From an uncultured Clostridium sp. (GTDB taxonomy: Bacteria; Bacillota; Clostridia; Lachnospirales; Lachnospiraceae), in assembly GCA_900542035.1 (NCBI GenBank), contig UQMJ01000011.1, positions 1-64,000 on the forward strand: a stretch of 64,000 nt of DNA, in the 5' to 3' direction. The notes beneath the pieces were generated by a model. It did no database searches. It was not told the DNA's origin and saw only the letters and a program-made list of their open reading frames with translations. Every line of letters begins with the position of its first letter. The first letter of the stretch is position 1. Positions 1 to 8,312 of the stretch are shown here, piece by piece. A program made the position numbers and the translations under genes.

Positions 1-101
1 TAAATGATCGAGAAATTTATATGAAGGGCATCGATCACAGTTATTACTATGAAGGCTATTATGTGTTTAAGACGGAAGATTTGACGGACACAAAGGAGTA
101 A
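1..101 (+). CDS. 3' end of an unidentified gene (truncated by window edge)
   Basis: The open frame from base 3 ends at a TAA at 99-101 and encodes about 32 residues, rich in Tyr (HSYYYEGYYVF) and ending DLTDTKE. I do not recognise the family. The start lies outside the window. It precedes a decayed Fic-type gene, so it may belong to the same accessory region. That link is inference. Confidence 0.4.
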   Translation, partial: NDREIYMKGIDHSYYYEGYYVFKTEDLTDTKE

Positions 102-131
102 CTTGATTTAGCGTTAGAAAAGTGGAGGAAT

Positions 132-853
132 ATGGATACAGTATCGTTCAGTTGATGAAATAACGAAAAAATGGAATATCCCTGAAAATGCAGAAAAACC
201 GGAGCGCTCGAATAAAAAGAAAGAACAGCCGATTACCTTGCTGGATATTCTGCAGGAGGAAAGGAAAGCAGCTTATTCTAGTGGTATTTATCATAAAACT
301 CAGATTGAGTGGAATGTGGATGATGTGATTGAAACAGCAAAGCAGTTTCGTTGTATTGACAGGATCATTGACAACGTAAAGGCAGCATTAACGGAGAAAT
401 TGATGAAAGAGCTTCATTTAATCCTAAAAAATGGAACCAGCGATTCCAGAAAAGATTGGTTTGCGGTTGGCGATTATAAAAAATGCCGAATGAAGTCGCG
501 GTATGGATACTGCACTTCCGGAAGAAGTTGCCGATAAGATGAAAGATCTGCTGACAGAGTACAACGGAAAAGAAGAAAAGACCTTTGAAGATATTCTGGA
601 CTTCCATGTAAAGTTTGAGCGGATCCATCCATTTCAGGACGGCAATGGCCATGTGGGCAGACTGATTATGCTTACGGAATGCCTGAAACATAATATCGTT
701 CCATTTATCATCGAGGATAATCTGAAAATGTTCTATTATCGTGGAGTGAAAGAATGGAGCAATGAAAAAGGATATTTGACAGATATGTATTTGACAGCAC
801 AGGATAAATATAAGGGGGATTTGGATTATTTTAGGATTGCTTATGATAAATAG
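132..853 (+). pseudogene. Fic-family AMP-transferase pseudogene
   Basis: Fic proteins transfer AMP, or other nucleotide moieties, onto target hydroxyls. This copy is broken. A GTGGAGGA ribosome site precedes an ATG at 132, but the frame is lost within a few codons. Homologous sequence resumes in frame (VDEITKKW, then IPENAEKPE) and runs to about 485. A further frameshift moves the reading to the frame ending at 851-853. The end carries the Fic core at about 619-660, written HPFQDGNGHVGR. The family consensus is HPFx(D/E)GNGRxxR, so the first Arg, which contacts the nucleotide phosphates, is His here. From memory of intact relatives, the N-terminal DNA-binding-like segment and the stretch holding the inhibitory (S/T)xxxE(G/N) helix also look deleted. 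I am confident that it is Fic and broken, less so about the exact deletions. Confidence 0.75.
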
Positions 854-863
854 GGGAAATGTT

Positions 864-1022
864 ATGGGATACAAGGAGTGGCGAGACGAAGCAGAAGTTA
901 TAATGAAAAACGGAACGCCAGGGCAAGTGAAATTCAGATTCTCAAAAGAATAGTATCGTGCATTGCAGAAGATTGAAATAGAGAGATTGGTCTCAAACGA
1001 AGAAATCCAAAAAAATGCGTAA
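864..1022 (+). pseudogene. small relic ORF with internal stop
   Basis: An ATG at 864 opens a frame (MGYKEWRDEAEVIMKNG...) that stops at a TAG at 951-953. It then continues in the same frame for 22 more codons (YRALQKIEIERLV...) to a TAA at 1020-1022. A single CAG-to-TAG change would explain the break, giving an original protein of about 52 residues. The family is not recognised. It lies directly after the Fic pseudogene and is probably part of the same decaying region. Confidence 0.35.
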
Positions 1023-1060
1023 AATAGGGCAAAACGAGGCATTACAGGAGGAAAAATATA

Positions 1061-1552
1061 ATGATAAAAATATTATTCATTTGCCACGGCAACATCTGCC
1101 GCAGTCCCATGGCCCATCTGTACTTTGCAGATCTGGTAAAGAAAAACCACCTGGATTCCCAGATACTGGTGGATTCAGCGGCTACATCATACGAAGAAAT
1201 CGGCAATCCGGTTTACCCAGGGGCAAGGAGAAAACTGGAAGAGGCAGGAATTTCCTGTGTAGGAAAATACGCAAAGCACATGGAACCGTCTGATTATCAG
1301 AAATTTGATTTGCTGATTGGAATGGATCAGCAGAACATCCGCAACATGAACCGGATTACAGGCGGGGATCCGGATGGGAAAATTTATAAAATGATGGATT
1401 TTGCCCTGGATTGGGAACATCCAGAAAAAGCAGCTTTGGGAAAAAATTCTCCGGATGTGGCGGATCCCTGGTATACAGGAGATTTTGAGGCGACCTGGAG
1501 AGACGTAACAGCCGGATGTCAGGGGCTTCTTAAATTTTTAAAGGAAAGCTAG
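1061..1552 (+). CDS. low-molecular-weight protein-tyrosine phosphatase
   Basis: Predicted cytoplasmic phosphatase of 163 residues that removes phosphate from protein tyrosine. The P-loop CHGNICRS lies at residues 8-15 (nucleophile Cys8, Arg14), matching C-x5-R-S. The general-acid loop is DPWYTGDF, with Asp135. Both are the family signatures and the length is typical. AGGAGG at 1046-1051 fixes the start at 1061. The gene stands alone between the Fic relic and a repeat element, and its stop codon forms the first base of that element's terminal repeat. In firmicutes such enzymes can act on bacterial tyrosine kinases or on arginine phosphate, but nothing nearby identifies the substrate. Confidence 0.9.
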   Translation: MIKILFICHGNICRSPMAHLYFADLVKKNHLDSQILVDSAATSYEEIGNPVYPGARRKLEEAGISCVGKYAKHMEPSDYQKFDLLIGMDQQNIRNMNRITGGDPDGKIYKMMDFALDWEHPEKAALGKNSPDVADPWYTGDFEATWRDVTAGCQGLLKFLKES

Positions 1553-1823
1553 CATCAGTGTACAGGGGCAACACGCCTCAAAGAGGGAGAATTTCCCCAT
1601 TTTCTGCGTTATCCTCAATCAGCGTACATCCAGTACGCTTCATTCGTCTGCCTTAAAAATGGGGAAATTATCTCCACTTGAGGTCAGAAGAGTCAGAAAC
1701 AGGTCAGATGGCACGCCTGCAAGGCACTTGAATGGGGTGTACTGGACGTACACCGATTGAACGTAACGCAGCAGGCGCGTCATCTGGACGTTTCTGACCG
1801 TATTGCCCCTATCACTGATGCTA
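1550..1823 (+). mobile_element. MITE-like palindromic element with terminal inverted repeats
   Basis: A 274-bp non-coding block. It begins TAGCATCAGTG (1550-1560) and ends with the exact complement CACTGATGCTA (1813-1823). The inverted similarity continues inward through AGGGGCAAcACG with one indel. Inside are two long imperfect hairpins in tandem. One runs from CCTCAA near 1576 to TTGAGG near 1683 and encloses GCGTAC/GTACGC. The other runs from GTCAGAAAC near 1691 to GTTTCTGAC near 1799 and encloses GGTGTAC/GTACACC. No ORF is present. A second, 80-bp copy of the left end occurs at 31552-31631 in inverted orientation. This fits a non-autonomous dispersed repeat. Confidence 0.7.
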
Positions 1824-1870
1824 TCATTTATAAAACAGAAAAATAAATGGGAAAAAGGAGAGATTCAGCG

Positions 1871-2992
1871 ATGCCATATTTAGGAGAAAAAATAAAAAAG
1901 CTGGGATTTGGTATGATGCGTCTGCCGGAAAAAGACGGGGCAATTGACATAGAGCAGGTAAAAGAGATGACAGACCTGTTTATGGAAGCGGGATTTACTT
2001 ATTTTGATACGGCGTGGGCTTACAATGGCAGCGAAGACGCCGTCCGCCAGGTGCTGGTTGAGCGTTATCTCAGAGAAAGTTTTCAGCTTGCAACGAAAAA
2101 TGCAGCTTGGATTAACTGTAAAAACAGGGAAGATGCGATTGCGCAGTTTGACGTGTCACTAAAGAGAACAGGAGCCGGATATTTTGATTTTTATCTGCTT
2201 CACAATTTAGGGGAAAGCCGTACCAGATATTTTGACGAGTTTGGAATGTGGAGCTGGATTCAGGAGAAAAAGGCAGAAGGGAAGATTAAGCACATTGGTT
2301 TTTCCTTCCACTCGACGCCGGAAGAACTGGAAGAACTTTTAACCGCCCATCCGGAAATGGAGTTTGTGCAGCTTCAGATTAATTATGCAGACTGGGAAAA
2401 TCCGGCCGTTCAGTCCAGGGCCTGCTACGAAGTGGCAAGAAAACATGGAAAGCCGGTGGTAATTATGGAGCCGGTAAAAGGAGGAATGCTGGCAACCCCG
2501 CCGGAAAGCGTAGTGGAGATTTTAAAAGAGACAGAACCAGATTCGTCTCCGGCATCCTGGGCAATCCGGTTTGCAGCAGATCTGGAAGGTGTGATTACGG
2601 TGCTGTCCGGAATGAGCAATACCGAGCAGATGAAAGACAATCTTTCTTATATGAGAGAATTTAGCAAACTTACCAGCGTCCAGAAAGAAACAATTGAAAA
2701 AGCGCAGGAAGCGCTGGCAAAAATGCCGCTCATTCCCTGTACTTCCTGTAATTACTGTGCAAAAGTATGCCCACAAAATATTGGAATTTCTGGTTCTTTT
2801 ACAGCCATGAACTATCTGACCCTGTATGGAAGCAAGGAAAGAGCGAAAGGTCAGGAAGGGTGGCTGGTAGGAAGACATGGAAAGGCACAGGCAGACAAAT
2901 GTATGAAATGCGGTAAATGCGAACAGGTCTGCCCGCAGCACATTGCGATTCGGGAAAATCTGGATTTGGTGTGCAGAGAATTACTGCAGTAA
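1871..2992 (+). CDS. aldo/keto reductase with C-terminal 2x[4Fe-4S] ferredoxin domain
   Basis: Predicted cytoplasmic oxidoreductase of 373 residues. The N-terminal part is an aldo/keto reductase TIM barrel (LGFGMMRLP at the start, FDTAWAYNGSE with the catalytic-type Tyr, YFDFYLLHNLG). The C-terminal about 100 residues hold two cysteine clusters, CTSCNYCAKVCPQ and CMKCGKCEQVCPQ, which bind two [4Fe-4S] centres. This fusion is common in anaerobes, and the iron-sulfur part suggests electron exchange with ferredoxin. The substrate is unknown. The ATG at 1871 is preferred because GGAGA sits about 10 bases before it; the frame is open from 1847. Confidence 0.88.
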   Translation: MPYLGEKIKKLGFGMMRLPEKDGAIDIEQVKEMTDLFMEAGFTYFDTAWAYNGSEDAVRQVLVERYLRESFQLATKNAAWINCKNREDAIAQFDVSLKRTGAGYFDFYLLHNLGESRTRYFDEFGMWSWIQEKKAEGKIKHIGFSFHSTPEELEELLTAHPEMEFVQLQINYADWENPAVQSRACYEVARKHGKPVVIMEPVKGGMLATPPESVVEILKETEPDSSPASWAIRFAADLEGVITVLSGMSNTEQMKDNLSYMREFSKLTSVQKETIEKAQEALAKMPLIPCTSCNYCAKVCPQNIGISGSFTAMNYLTLYGSKERAKGQEGWLVGRHGKAQADKCMKCGKCEQVCPQHIAIRENLDLVCRELLQ

Positions 2993-3016
2993 TGGAATTT
3001 GGAGGAAGGACTGACC

Positions 3017-3382
3017 ATGAAATTAAAGAACGTTTTGATTGTTGTAAAAGATATTGAAAAATCAAAGCAGTTTTATCACAATTTATTTGGCCTTGACGTA
3101 ATACTTGACAATGATGGAAATGTGATTTTAACGGAAGGACTTGTGCTTCAAGATGAAAAAATATGGAAAACATTTTTGAAAAAAGATCGGATTCCACAAA
3201 ATAATTCCTGCGAGCTGTACTTTGAGGAACACGATATAGAAGCCTTTGCTGAAAAATTGGAAAAGCAGTACCCTGCCATAGAATATGTCAACAGACTTAC
3301 GGTACATAGCTGGGGGCAAAAAGAGATCCGTTTTTATGATTTAGACGGCAATTTAATCGAGGTGGGAACGCCTGTACAATAA
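3017..3382 (+). CDS. glyoxalase/VOC-superfamily protein
   Basis: A 121-residue single-domain protein with the betaalphabetabetabeta signature of the vicinal-oxygen-chelate fold: LKNVLIVVKDIEKSKQFY at the N-terminus and EIRFYDLDGNLIEVG at the C-terminus, where the last Glu is a usual metal ligand. Members are dioxygenases, glyoxalases or resistance proteins, and the sequence does not distinguish these. GGAGGA at 3001-3006 selects the ATG at 3017. The gene lies 24 bases after the aldo/keto reductase and is probably co-transcribed with it, so both may act on reactive carbonyls. That role is inference. Confidence 0.8.
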   Translation: MKLKNVLIVVKDIEKSKQFYHNLFGLDVILDNDGNVILTEGLVLQDEKIWKTFLKKDRIPQNNSCELYFEEHDIEAFAEKLEKQYPAIEYVNRLTVHSWGQKEIRFYDLDGNLIEVGTPVQ

Positions 3383-3490
3383 TGGAAGGCAGGGACGCCG
3401 ATTTAAGCAACAGTTGTTATGGATGCAGATAGGGAACCAAATTAGGAAAATATCTATAAAAGAAAATTCGGCTTCTTAGTATTATCAGGA

Positions 3491-3529
3491 TGTTAAACGG
3501 TTGACATACAAAAAAGAATCACATATAAT
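3491..3529 (+). promoter_or_regulatory. gtfA promoter overlapped by a LacI-type operator
   Basis: TTGACA (3501-3506), a 17-bp spacer and TATAAT (3524-3529) form a consensus sigma-A promoter. The -35 box is the right half of a 16-bp near-palindrome with CG centre at 3491-3506, TGTTAAACGGTTGACA. Nearly the same palindrome lies in the promoter at 5924. A repressor bound here would cover the -35 box. The LacI-family gene at 10108 is the obvious candidate. Confidence 0.8.
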
Positions 3530-3570
3530 AAAGGCAACCAATTGTGATATGATAAGAAGAGGAGAATGGT

Positions 3571-5034
3571 ATGAAAAATAAGGTTATGCTGATTACATAT
3601 CCAGATTGTATGGGGAATAACTTAAAGGATTTAAAACGGATGTTAGACATGTATTTTGCAGAAGCTATTTCAGGGGTACATATTTTGCCGTTTTTTCCAT
3701 CTTCAGGAGATAGGGGGTTTGCTCCAATTAATTATAAGCAGGTAGAACCAGATTTTGGAGATTGGGGAGATATTAAGGAATTAGCAAAAGACTATGAACT
3801 GATGTTTGACTTTATGGTTAATCATATTTCAGCTAGGAGTTCATATTATCAGGATTTTTTAGAGAAAAAGGATAATTCGTTATATGCAGATTTATTTATC
3901 CGATATAAAAATTTTTGGACGAATGGGAATCCAAGTAAAACACAAGAAAATAAGATTTATAAACGGAAGGAAAAGGCTCCATATACTATAGCTCATTTTC
4001 AGGATGGTTCATGTGAAAAGGTTTGGTGTACATTTTCAGAAGAACAAATTGATTTGAATGTAAGCTCGCAGATTGGAAAGAAATATTTAGAAGAAAATAT
4101 ACAGGGGTTGATAGAAAAAGGGGCATCTTTGATACGGCTGGATGCATTTGCATATGCAGTTAAAAAGGAAGATACGAACTGCTTTTTTGTAGAACCAGAG
4201 ATATGGGAGCTGCTGTCTGAATGTCAAAGAATGGCTAGAGAAAAAGGAAGTGATATTCTTCCAGAAATTCATGAACATTATTCAATCGCACTGAAGCTGG
4301 CAGAGAGAGGATATTGGGTGTATGATTTTGCTCTTCCAATGTTAGTTCTGCATGCTTTGTATTTTGGAATAACGAAATATTTAAAACATTGGTTAGAGAT
4401 ATGTCCAAGAAATCAATATACAACATTAGATACTCATGATGGTATAGGAGTCGTAGATGTAAGAGGGTTGCTTCCTGATACAGAAATTGAGCGTACAAGA
4501 GAACATTTATTCCAATATGGGGCGAATGTAAAGCGTATTTATAGTACAGAAAAATACAATAATCTGGATATATATCAGATTAATTGTACATATTATTCTG
4601 CATTAGGAGATGACGATGCAGCTTATCTTCTTGCAAGGGTTACACAACTATTTGCCCCTGGTATTCCTCAAATTTATTATGTTGGCTTATTGGCGGGAAA
4701 GAATGATACAAAACTTTTAGAAGAAACAAAAGAGGGAAGAAATATAAACCGTCACTATTATACGACAGAAGAATTAGGCAGGGAAGTGGAACGTCCTGTG
4801 GTAAAAAAGCTTTTGAAACTAATGAAATTGCGTAATAATGAAGATGCTTTTAATGGAAAATTTTCTTTGGAAGAACCGAAAGGAGGACATCTTGATTTAT
4901 GCTGGTCAACAGAAAAGGAAAAAATTAGTTTAAGAGCAGATTATGAAAGAAAGGAATTTTCAATTATCAAGGAGACAGGTACAGCATTTTCGATACTTTT
5001 TAATAGCGAAGAGGAGAAGTATAAAGAACTATGA
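3571..5034 (+). CDS. gtfA: sucrose phosphorylase (GH13 subfamily 18)
   Basis: Predicted to convert sucrose plus phosphate into glucose 1-phosphate and fructose in the cytoplasm. The 487-residue protein shows the GH13 catalytic set at the positions of characterised sucrose phosphorylases: Asp191 nucleophile in IRLDAFAYA, Glu232 acid/base in LPEIHEHY, and Asp290 stabiliser in LDTHDGIG. The sequence is close to what I recall of streptococcal GtfA (HILPFFPSSGDRGFAPI, GRNINRHYY). It has no signal peptide. It is the first gene after the operator-promoter, and its stop overlaps the next start (ATGA). Related GH13_18 enzymes act on sucrose 6'-phosphate or glucosylglycerate, so the acceptor specificity is not certain. 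Confidence 0.9.
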   Translation: MKNKVMLITYPDCMGNNLKDLKRMLDMYFAEAISGVHILPFFPSSGDRGFAPINYKQVEPDFGDWGDIKELAKDYELMFDFMVNHISARSSYYQDFLEKKDNSLYADLFIRYKNFWTNGNPSKTQENKIYKRKEKAPYTIAHFQDGSCEKVWCTFSEEQIDLNVSSQIGKKYLEENIQGLIEKGASLIRLDAFAYAVKKEDTNCFFVEPEIWELLSECQRMAREKGSDILPEIHEHYSIALKLAERGYWVYDFALPMLVLHALYFGITKYLKHWLEICPRNQYTTLDTHDGIGVVDVRGLLPDTEIERTREHLFQYGANVKRIYSTEKYNNLDIYQINCTYYSALGDDDAAYLLARVTQLFAPGIPQIYYVGLLAGKNDTKLLEETKEGRNINRHYYTTEELGREVERPVVKKLLKLMKLRNNEDAFNGKFSLEEPKGGHLDLCWSTEKEKISLRADYERKEFSIIKETGTAFSILFNSEEEKYKEL

Positions 5035-5804
5035 AAATTCTGGTCTTATCTGATATTCATGCAAATATTTGGGCTCTCCAGGAAGTAATAGAGAAGGAAA
5101 AAGCATATGATCGGTTGTGCTTTGCAGGAGATATGGTGGATTATGGTATAGCTCCATCACAGGTTATCGAATATTTGAGAAATGTCCCGAATGCACTACT
5201 GGTACAGGGAAATCATGATCTCCATGCAGTAAAAGTTTCGCAACAAGAAGATTTTAGAAATATGCCTGCGAAATTATATAAGTGGATTCATTATAATTTG
5301 GAACGGATGGATAGAGAACAGGTAGAGTATTTGAAGAATTTACCACTTCATCAATATTTTATGGCAGATGGTTGGTACTATTTAATGCAGCACCAGTATG
5401 TACAGGGAAGTTATGATGTGATTGAAAGCAGAAATCAATTTGAACACTATTGGAGGGAATATACCCCTGAAGAGTATTGGGATGCACCAAAACGCCGTAT
5501 GATTTTTGGGCATAGTCATAGACAATGTATCCATATTTTGGGTAACAATATGGAATGGATAAATTCGGGAAGCGTATCGTACCGAAGACCAGATGATCCG
5601 GATAAGACGGCACATTACATGGTCATTGAAAATGGAGTGGTAGTAATGAAGCAAATCCCATATAACAGGCAGCCTCTTTATGAAGAAGCGCTTAGGCAAA
5701 TAGAAGATGGTCGTATGATGGATTCGGAAATACAAGATTTTATGTTCTTTTTTGGAAATGCATCTTCTAGCAGAGAAAAATTGCCATTAAAAAAGAAAAA
5801 TTAA
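5031..5804 (+). CDS. calcineurin-like metallophosphoesterase
   Basis: A 257-residue cytoplasmic phosphoesterase with the complete dinuclear metal motif set: DIHAN (Asp8, His10), GDMVDYG (Asp34), GNHDLHA (Asn61, His62) and GHSHRQ near residues 162-167. It resembles the YfcE/Metallophos_2 group, whose natural substrates are often unknown. It overlaps gtfA by four bases (ATGA), so the two are translationally coupled, and a strong terminator follows. The coupling to sucrose phosphorylase suggests a sugar-phosphate or phosphodiester substrate in the same pathway. That is inference from context only. Confidence 0.85.
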   Translation: MKILVLSDIHANIWALQEVIEKEKAYDRLCFAGDMVDYGIAPSQVIEYLRNVPNALLVQGNHDLHAVKVSQQEDFRNMPAKLYKWIHYNLERMDREQVEYLKNLPLHQYFMADGWYYLMQHQYVQGSYDVIESRNQFEHYWREYTPEEYWDAPKRRMIFGHSHRQCIHILGNNMEWINSGSVSYRRPDDPDKTAHYMVIENGVVVMKQIPYNRQPLYEEALRQIEDGRMMDSEIQDFMFFFGNASSSREKLPLKKKN

Positions 5805-5859
5805 AAAAGGCAGAACGGAAGTCTTTCTTATCTTAGTTAGACGAAGTTCTGCCTTTTTG
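5804..5859 (+). terminator. rho-independent terminator after gtfA operon
   Basis: AAAAAGGCAGAAC pairs with GTTCTGCCTTTTTG across a loop of about 30 bases, and the right arm ends in a T run. It separates the gtfA-phosphoesterase transcript from the next promoter. Confidence 0.85.
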
Positions 5860-5923
5860 TTGAATAATGAAACGTAGTTAGGAGTATTATTTGTAAAATA
5901 AGAGTAAAAAGCATGGAAAATTA

Positions 5924-5962
5924 TGTCAAACGCTTGACATAATTTACGTCTTATATTATACT
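5924..5962 (+). promoter_or_regulatory. promoter of transporter operon with the same LacI-type operator
   Basis: TTGACA (5934-5939), a 17-bp spacer and TATACT (5957-5962) form a sigma-A promoter. The 16-bp palindrome TGTCAAACGCTTGACA (5924-5939) is symmetric at 14 of 16 positions and its right half is the -35 box. The layout is identical to the gtfA promoter, so one repressor should control both transcripts. Confidence 0.82.
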
Positions 5963-6066
5963 GTTTGATAAGCGGAAATGGTAAAAAGACACAAAAAAAT
6001 AGAGAAATATCAGCTAAAATTGTAGGATTAATCGATTGATATATTGCGTGAGAGGAGATAACTGCG

Positions 6067-6939
6067 ATGGAGAAGATATTTTGGGGAACAGGTTCGGCAG
6101 AAGGCCTGCCAAATCCTGTGTGTGGATGTCTGGCTTGCGAAAGAGCAAGGAAATTGAAAGGAAAGAACATTAGGGGTAGGAGTTCTTTTCAAGTATCAAA
6201 GGATGTTTTATTGGATTTTGGGCCTGATTTTGTGAGTCAGGCTCAGAAAAATGGTGGGGATTTGATGGAACTTCGCCATGTGTTAGTCACACATACCCAC
6301 TATGACCATTTTTCGTCCTTTGCATTGTGTCAGTTTGCTGGAAGTTTTATATTACCAACAGCCCCTGTTACGTTTTATTTTACAGAAGAAGCTTATGAAA
6401 TGGCAAATTATCTTTGCCACGATGAAATGCTTTTACATAATGGATTTCAAGAAACTTTAGAAAGCGGAGCAATCAGGTTTGAACAATTAAAATTTTTTGA
6501 AAAGAGAAAAATTGGAAATTATGTAGTAATTCCACTACCAGGAAGGCATTTTGGTTCTGTAGAAACTCGTTCTGCAAACTATTTATTTCAATTGCCGGAA
6601 GGAGATGTTCTTTACTATGGAACAGATACAGGCTATTATTTTCCAGACACAATAAACTTTTTAAAAGAATATCAAATTAATCAATTGATTACAGAATGTA
6701 CCTGGGATGAAAAACATCCTTGTAATTTGGAAACAGATAAACACTTATCATTGTTGGCGTTAAGAAAATTATTGGGAGTTTTGGAAGAACAGGGAACATT
6801 AGGCAGGTTTTCAGAGGTATATCTTACCCATATTAGTCACAGCCATACCCGTTCGCATGAAGAATTGGAAAAATTGGTAAATAACTGGACAGAATTTCCA
6901 TTCAAGGTTTGTATTGCCTATGATGGCATGAAAATATAA
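6067..6939 (+). CDS. MBL-fold phosphodiesterase, PhnP-like
   Basis: A 290-residue metallo-beta-lactamase-fold hydrolase. The metal motif THTHYDH is at residues 75-81, followed by PGRHFG, YGTDTGY and a late THISHSH. A cysteine cluster near the N-terminus (CGCLAC, Cys19/21/24) resembles the extra zinc site of PhnP, which opens cyclic ribose phosphodiesters. It is the first gene of the transporter operon, upstream of the binding protein, and carries the shared operator. A sugar phosphodiester is a reasonable substrate guess. The fold is certain; the reaction is inferred. Confidence 0.82.
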   Translation: MEKIFWGTGSAEGLPNPVCGCLACERARKLKGKNIRGRSSFQVSKDVLLDFGPDFVSQAQKNGGDLMELRHVLVTHTHYDHFSSFALCQFAGSFILPTAPVTFYFTEEAYEMANYLCHDEMLLHNGFQETLESGAIRFEQLKFFEKRKIGNYVVIPLPGRHFGSVETRSANYLFQLPEGDVLYYGTDTGYYFPDTINFLKEYQINQLITECTWDEKHPCNLETDKHLSLLALRKLLGVLEEQGTLGRFSEVYLTHISHSHTRSHEELEKLVNNWTEFPFKVCIAYDGMKI

Positions 6940-6965
6940 TCATGATAAAGGAGGATTTAAAATTT

Positions 6966-8312
6966 ATGAAAAAGAATGCGAAATTATTTCTCGGGACAGC
7001 TACAGCAGTGGTAATTGGAACAACTCTTGCGGGATGCTCCAAAGATGCAGAAGTATCTGTAAGCACAGGGACAGAAAGTACTGTTAATAATGTGGAAGGT
7101 TCTGGAGAAACAAAAAATATTCGGATTTGGCTGGCAGATGGCGCGGAGGCAGAATTTTATAAAACTATGCTTGCAGAAATTGATGAAAAACATTCAGAAT
7201 TTACTATTGAATATGAGATTTATCCAAATGATGAACTAATTAATAAACTACAGCTGGCTCCTTCGGTAGGGGATACTCCAGATGCGGTAGTTGTGGATGG
7301 ACTTAGGGTTCCACTATTTATGACACAGGATATGATTGCACCGATTGACGGCTACATTAGCGATGAATTGAAAAATGATTTGCTTCCTTCTGTATTAGCA
7401 GAATGCACATACGGAGAACAGCTTTATGGAGTTGCTCAGTTTGATGCAGGATTATCCTTATGGGGGAATAAGTCTATGTTGGAAGATGCGGGAGTAAGGA
7501 TTCCTGCTAGTTATACAGAAGCGTGGACAAAAATGGAATTTGAGGATGCCTTAGCGAAATTAAAAGCAAATGGAGTTGAATATCCTTTATATATTCGACA
7601 GAATTCACCTAGAACCTTGTATTATACTTACTTGCCTGTAGTAAAAAGCTTTGGTGGTGACGTTATGAATCGGGAAACCATGCTTACAGAGGGAACGCTG
7701 AATAGTCAGGAAACTATAGAAGCATTTTCTTATATTACTTGGCTGATTGATAATCAGTATATTGATCCATTGTGTGATTATGAGGATGGATTTTACAATA
7801 AGAAAGAAAATGCACTTTCTTTAGTTGGACACTGGGCTACTACTGATATTACAAATGCGTTAGGAGAAGATGCAGTTTTGATTCCAATTCCAGACTTTGG
7901 AAATGGCGTATATACAGGTTCTGGCTCTACTGTATGGACAATGACAACTGCTGCTGTAGAGAATGGAAATGCAGAGGAGACCTGGAGTATTATTGAGGAA
8001 GCAGTATCACCGGAAAATATTGCTGAGATAACAAAGGCCAATGGCGGAATTCCAGCGAGAAAATCTGTTTTAGAAAAAGATGAGCGTTTTGTGGAAGGCG
8101 GACAGCTTTATTTATATAGAGAACAGCTGGAAGCTGGAATCAGTTATTTAAGACCATTAACTCCGGCTCATCAGACAAATTATGATGCAGTAGAAAGTGC
8201 GGTTTCGAATATTCTGTTAGGCGCAGATGTTAAAAGCGAACTTGATAATGCAGCAGCATCTGTAGATGCTATCATTAAGGAAAATGGGTGGAATGAATGG
8301 TTAAACAAGTAG
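6966..8312 (+). CDS. ABC transporter sugar-binding lipoprotein (family 1)
   Basis: A 448-residue extracellular solute-binding protein that captures a sugar for the two permeases downstream. The N-terminus MKKNAKLFLG is followed by a hydrophobic stretch and the lipobox LAGC, so Cys would be lipidated and the protein tethered to the membrane. The rest has the family-1 pattern (WLADGAEAEFYKTM, WTKMEFEDALAKLKANG, a late ITKANGGIPARKSV). AAAGGAGG before 6966 picks this start rather than the ATG at 6942. The 3' end overlaps the permease gene by 16 bases. Confidence 0.92.
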   Translation: MKKNAKLFLGTATAVVIGTTLAGCSKDAEVSVSTGTESTVNNVEGSGETKNIRIWLADGAEAEFYKTMLAEIDEKHSEFTIEYEIYPNDELINKLQLAPSVGDTPDAVVVDGLRVPLFMTQDMIAPIDGYISDELKNDLLPSVLAECTYGEQLYGVAQFDAGLSLWGNKSMLEDAGVRIPASYTEAWTKMEFEDALAKLKANGVEYPLYIRQNSPRTLYYTYLPVVKSFGGDVMNRETMLTEGTLNSQETIEAFSYITWLIDNQYIDPLCDYEDGFYNKKENALSLVGHWATTDITNALGEDAVLIPIPDFGNGVYTGSGSTVWTMTTAAVENGNAEETWSIIEEAVSPENIAEITKANGGIPARKSVLEKDERFVEGGQLYLYREQLEAGISYLRPLTPAHQTNYDAVESAVSNILLGADVKSELDNAAASVDAIIKENGWNEWLNK

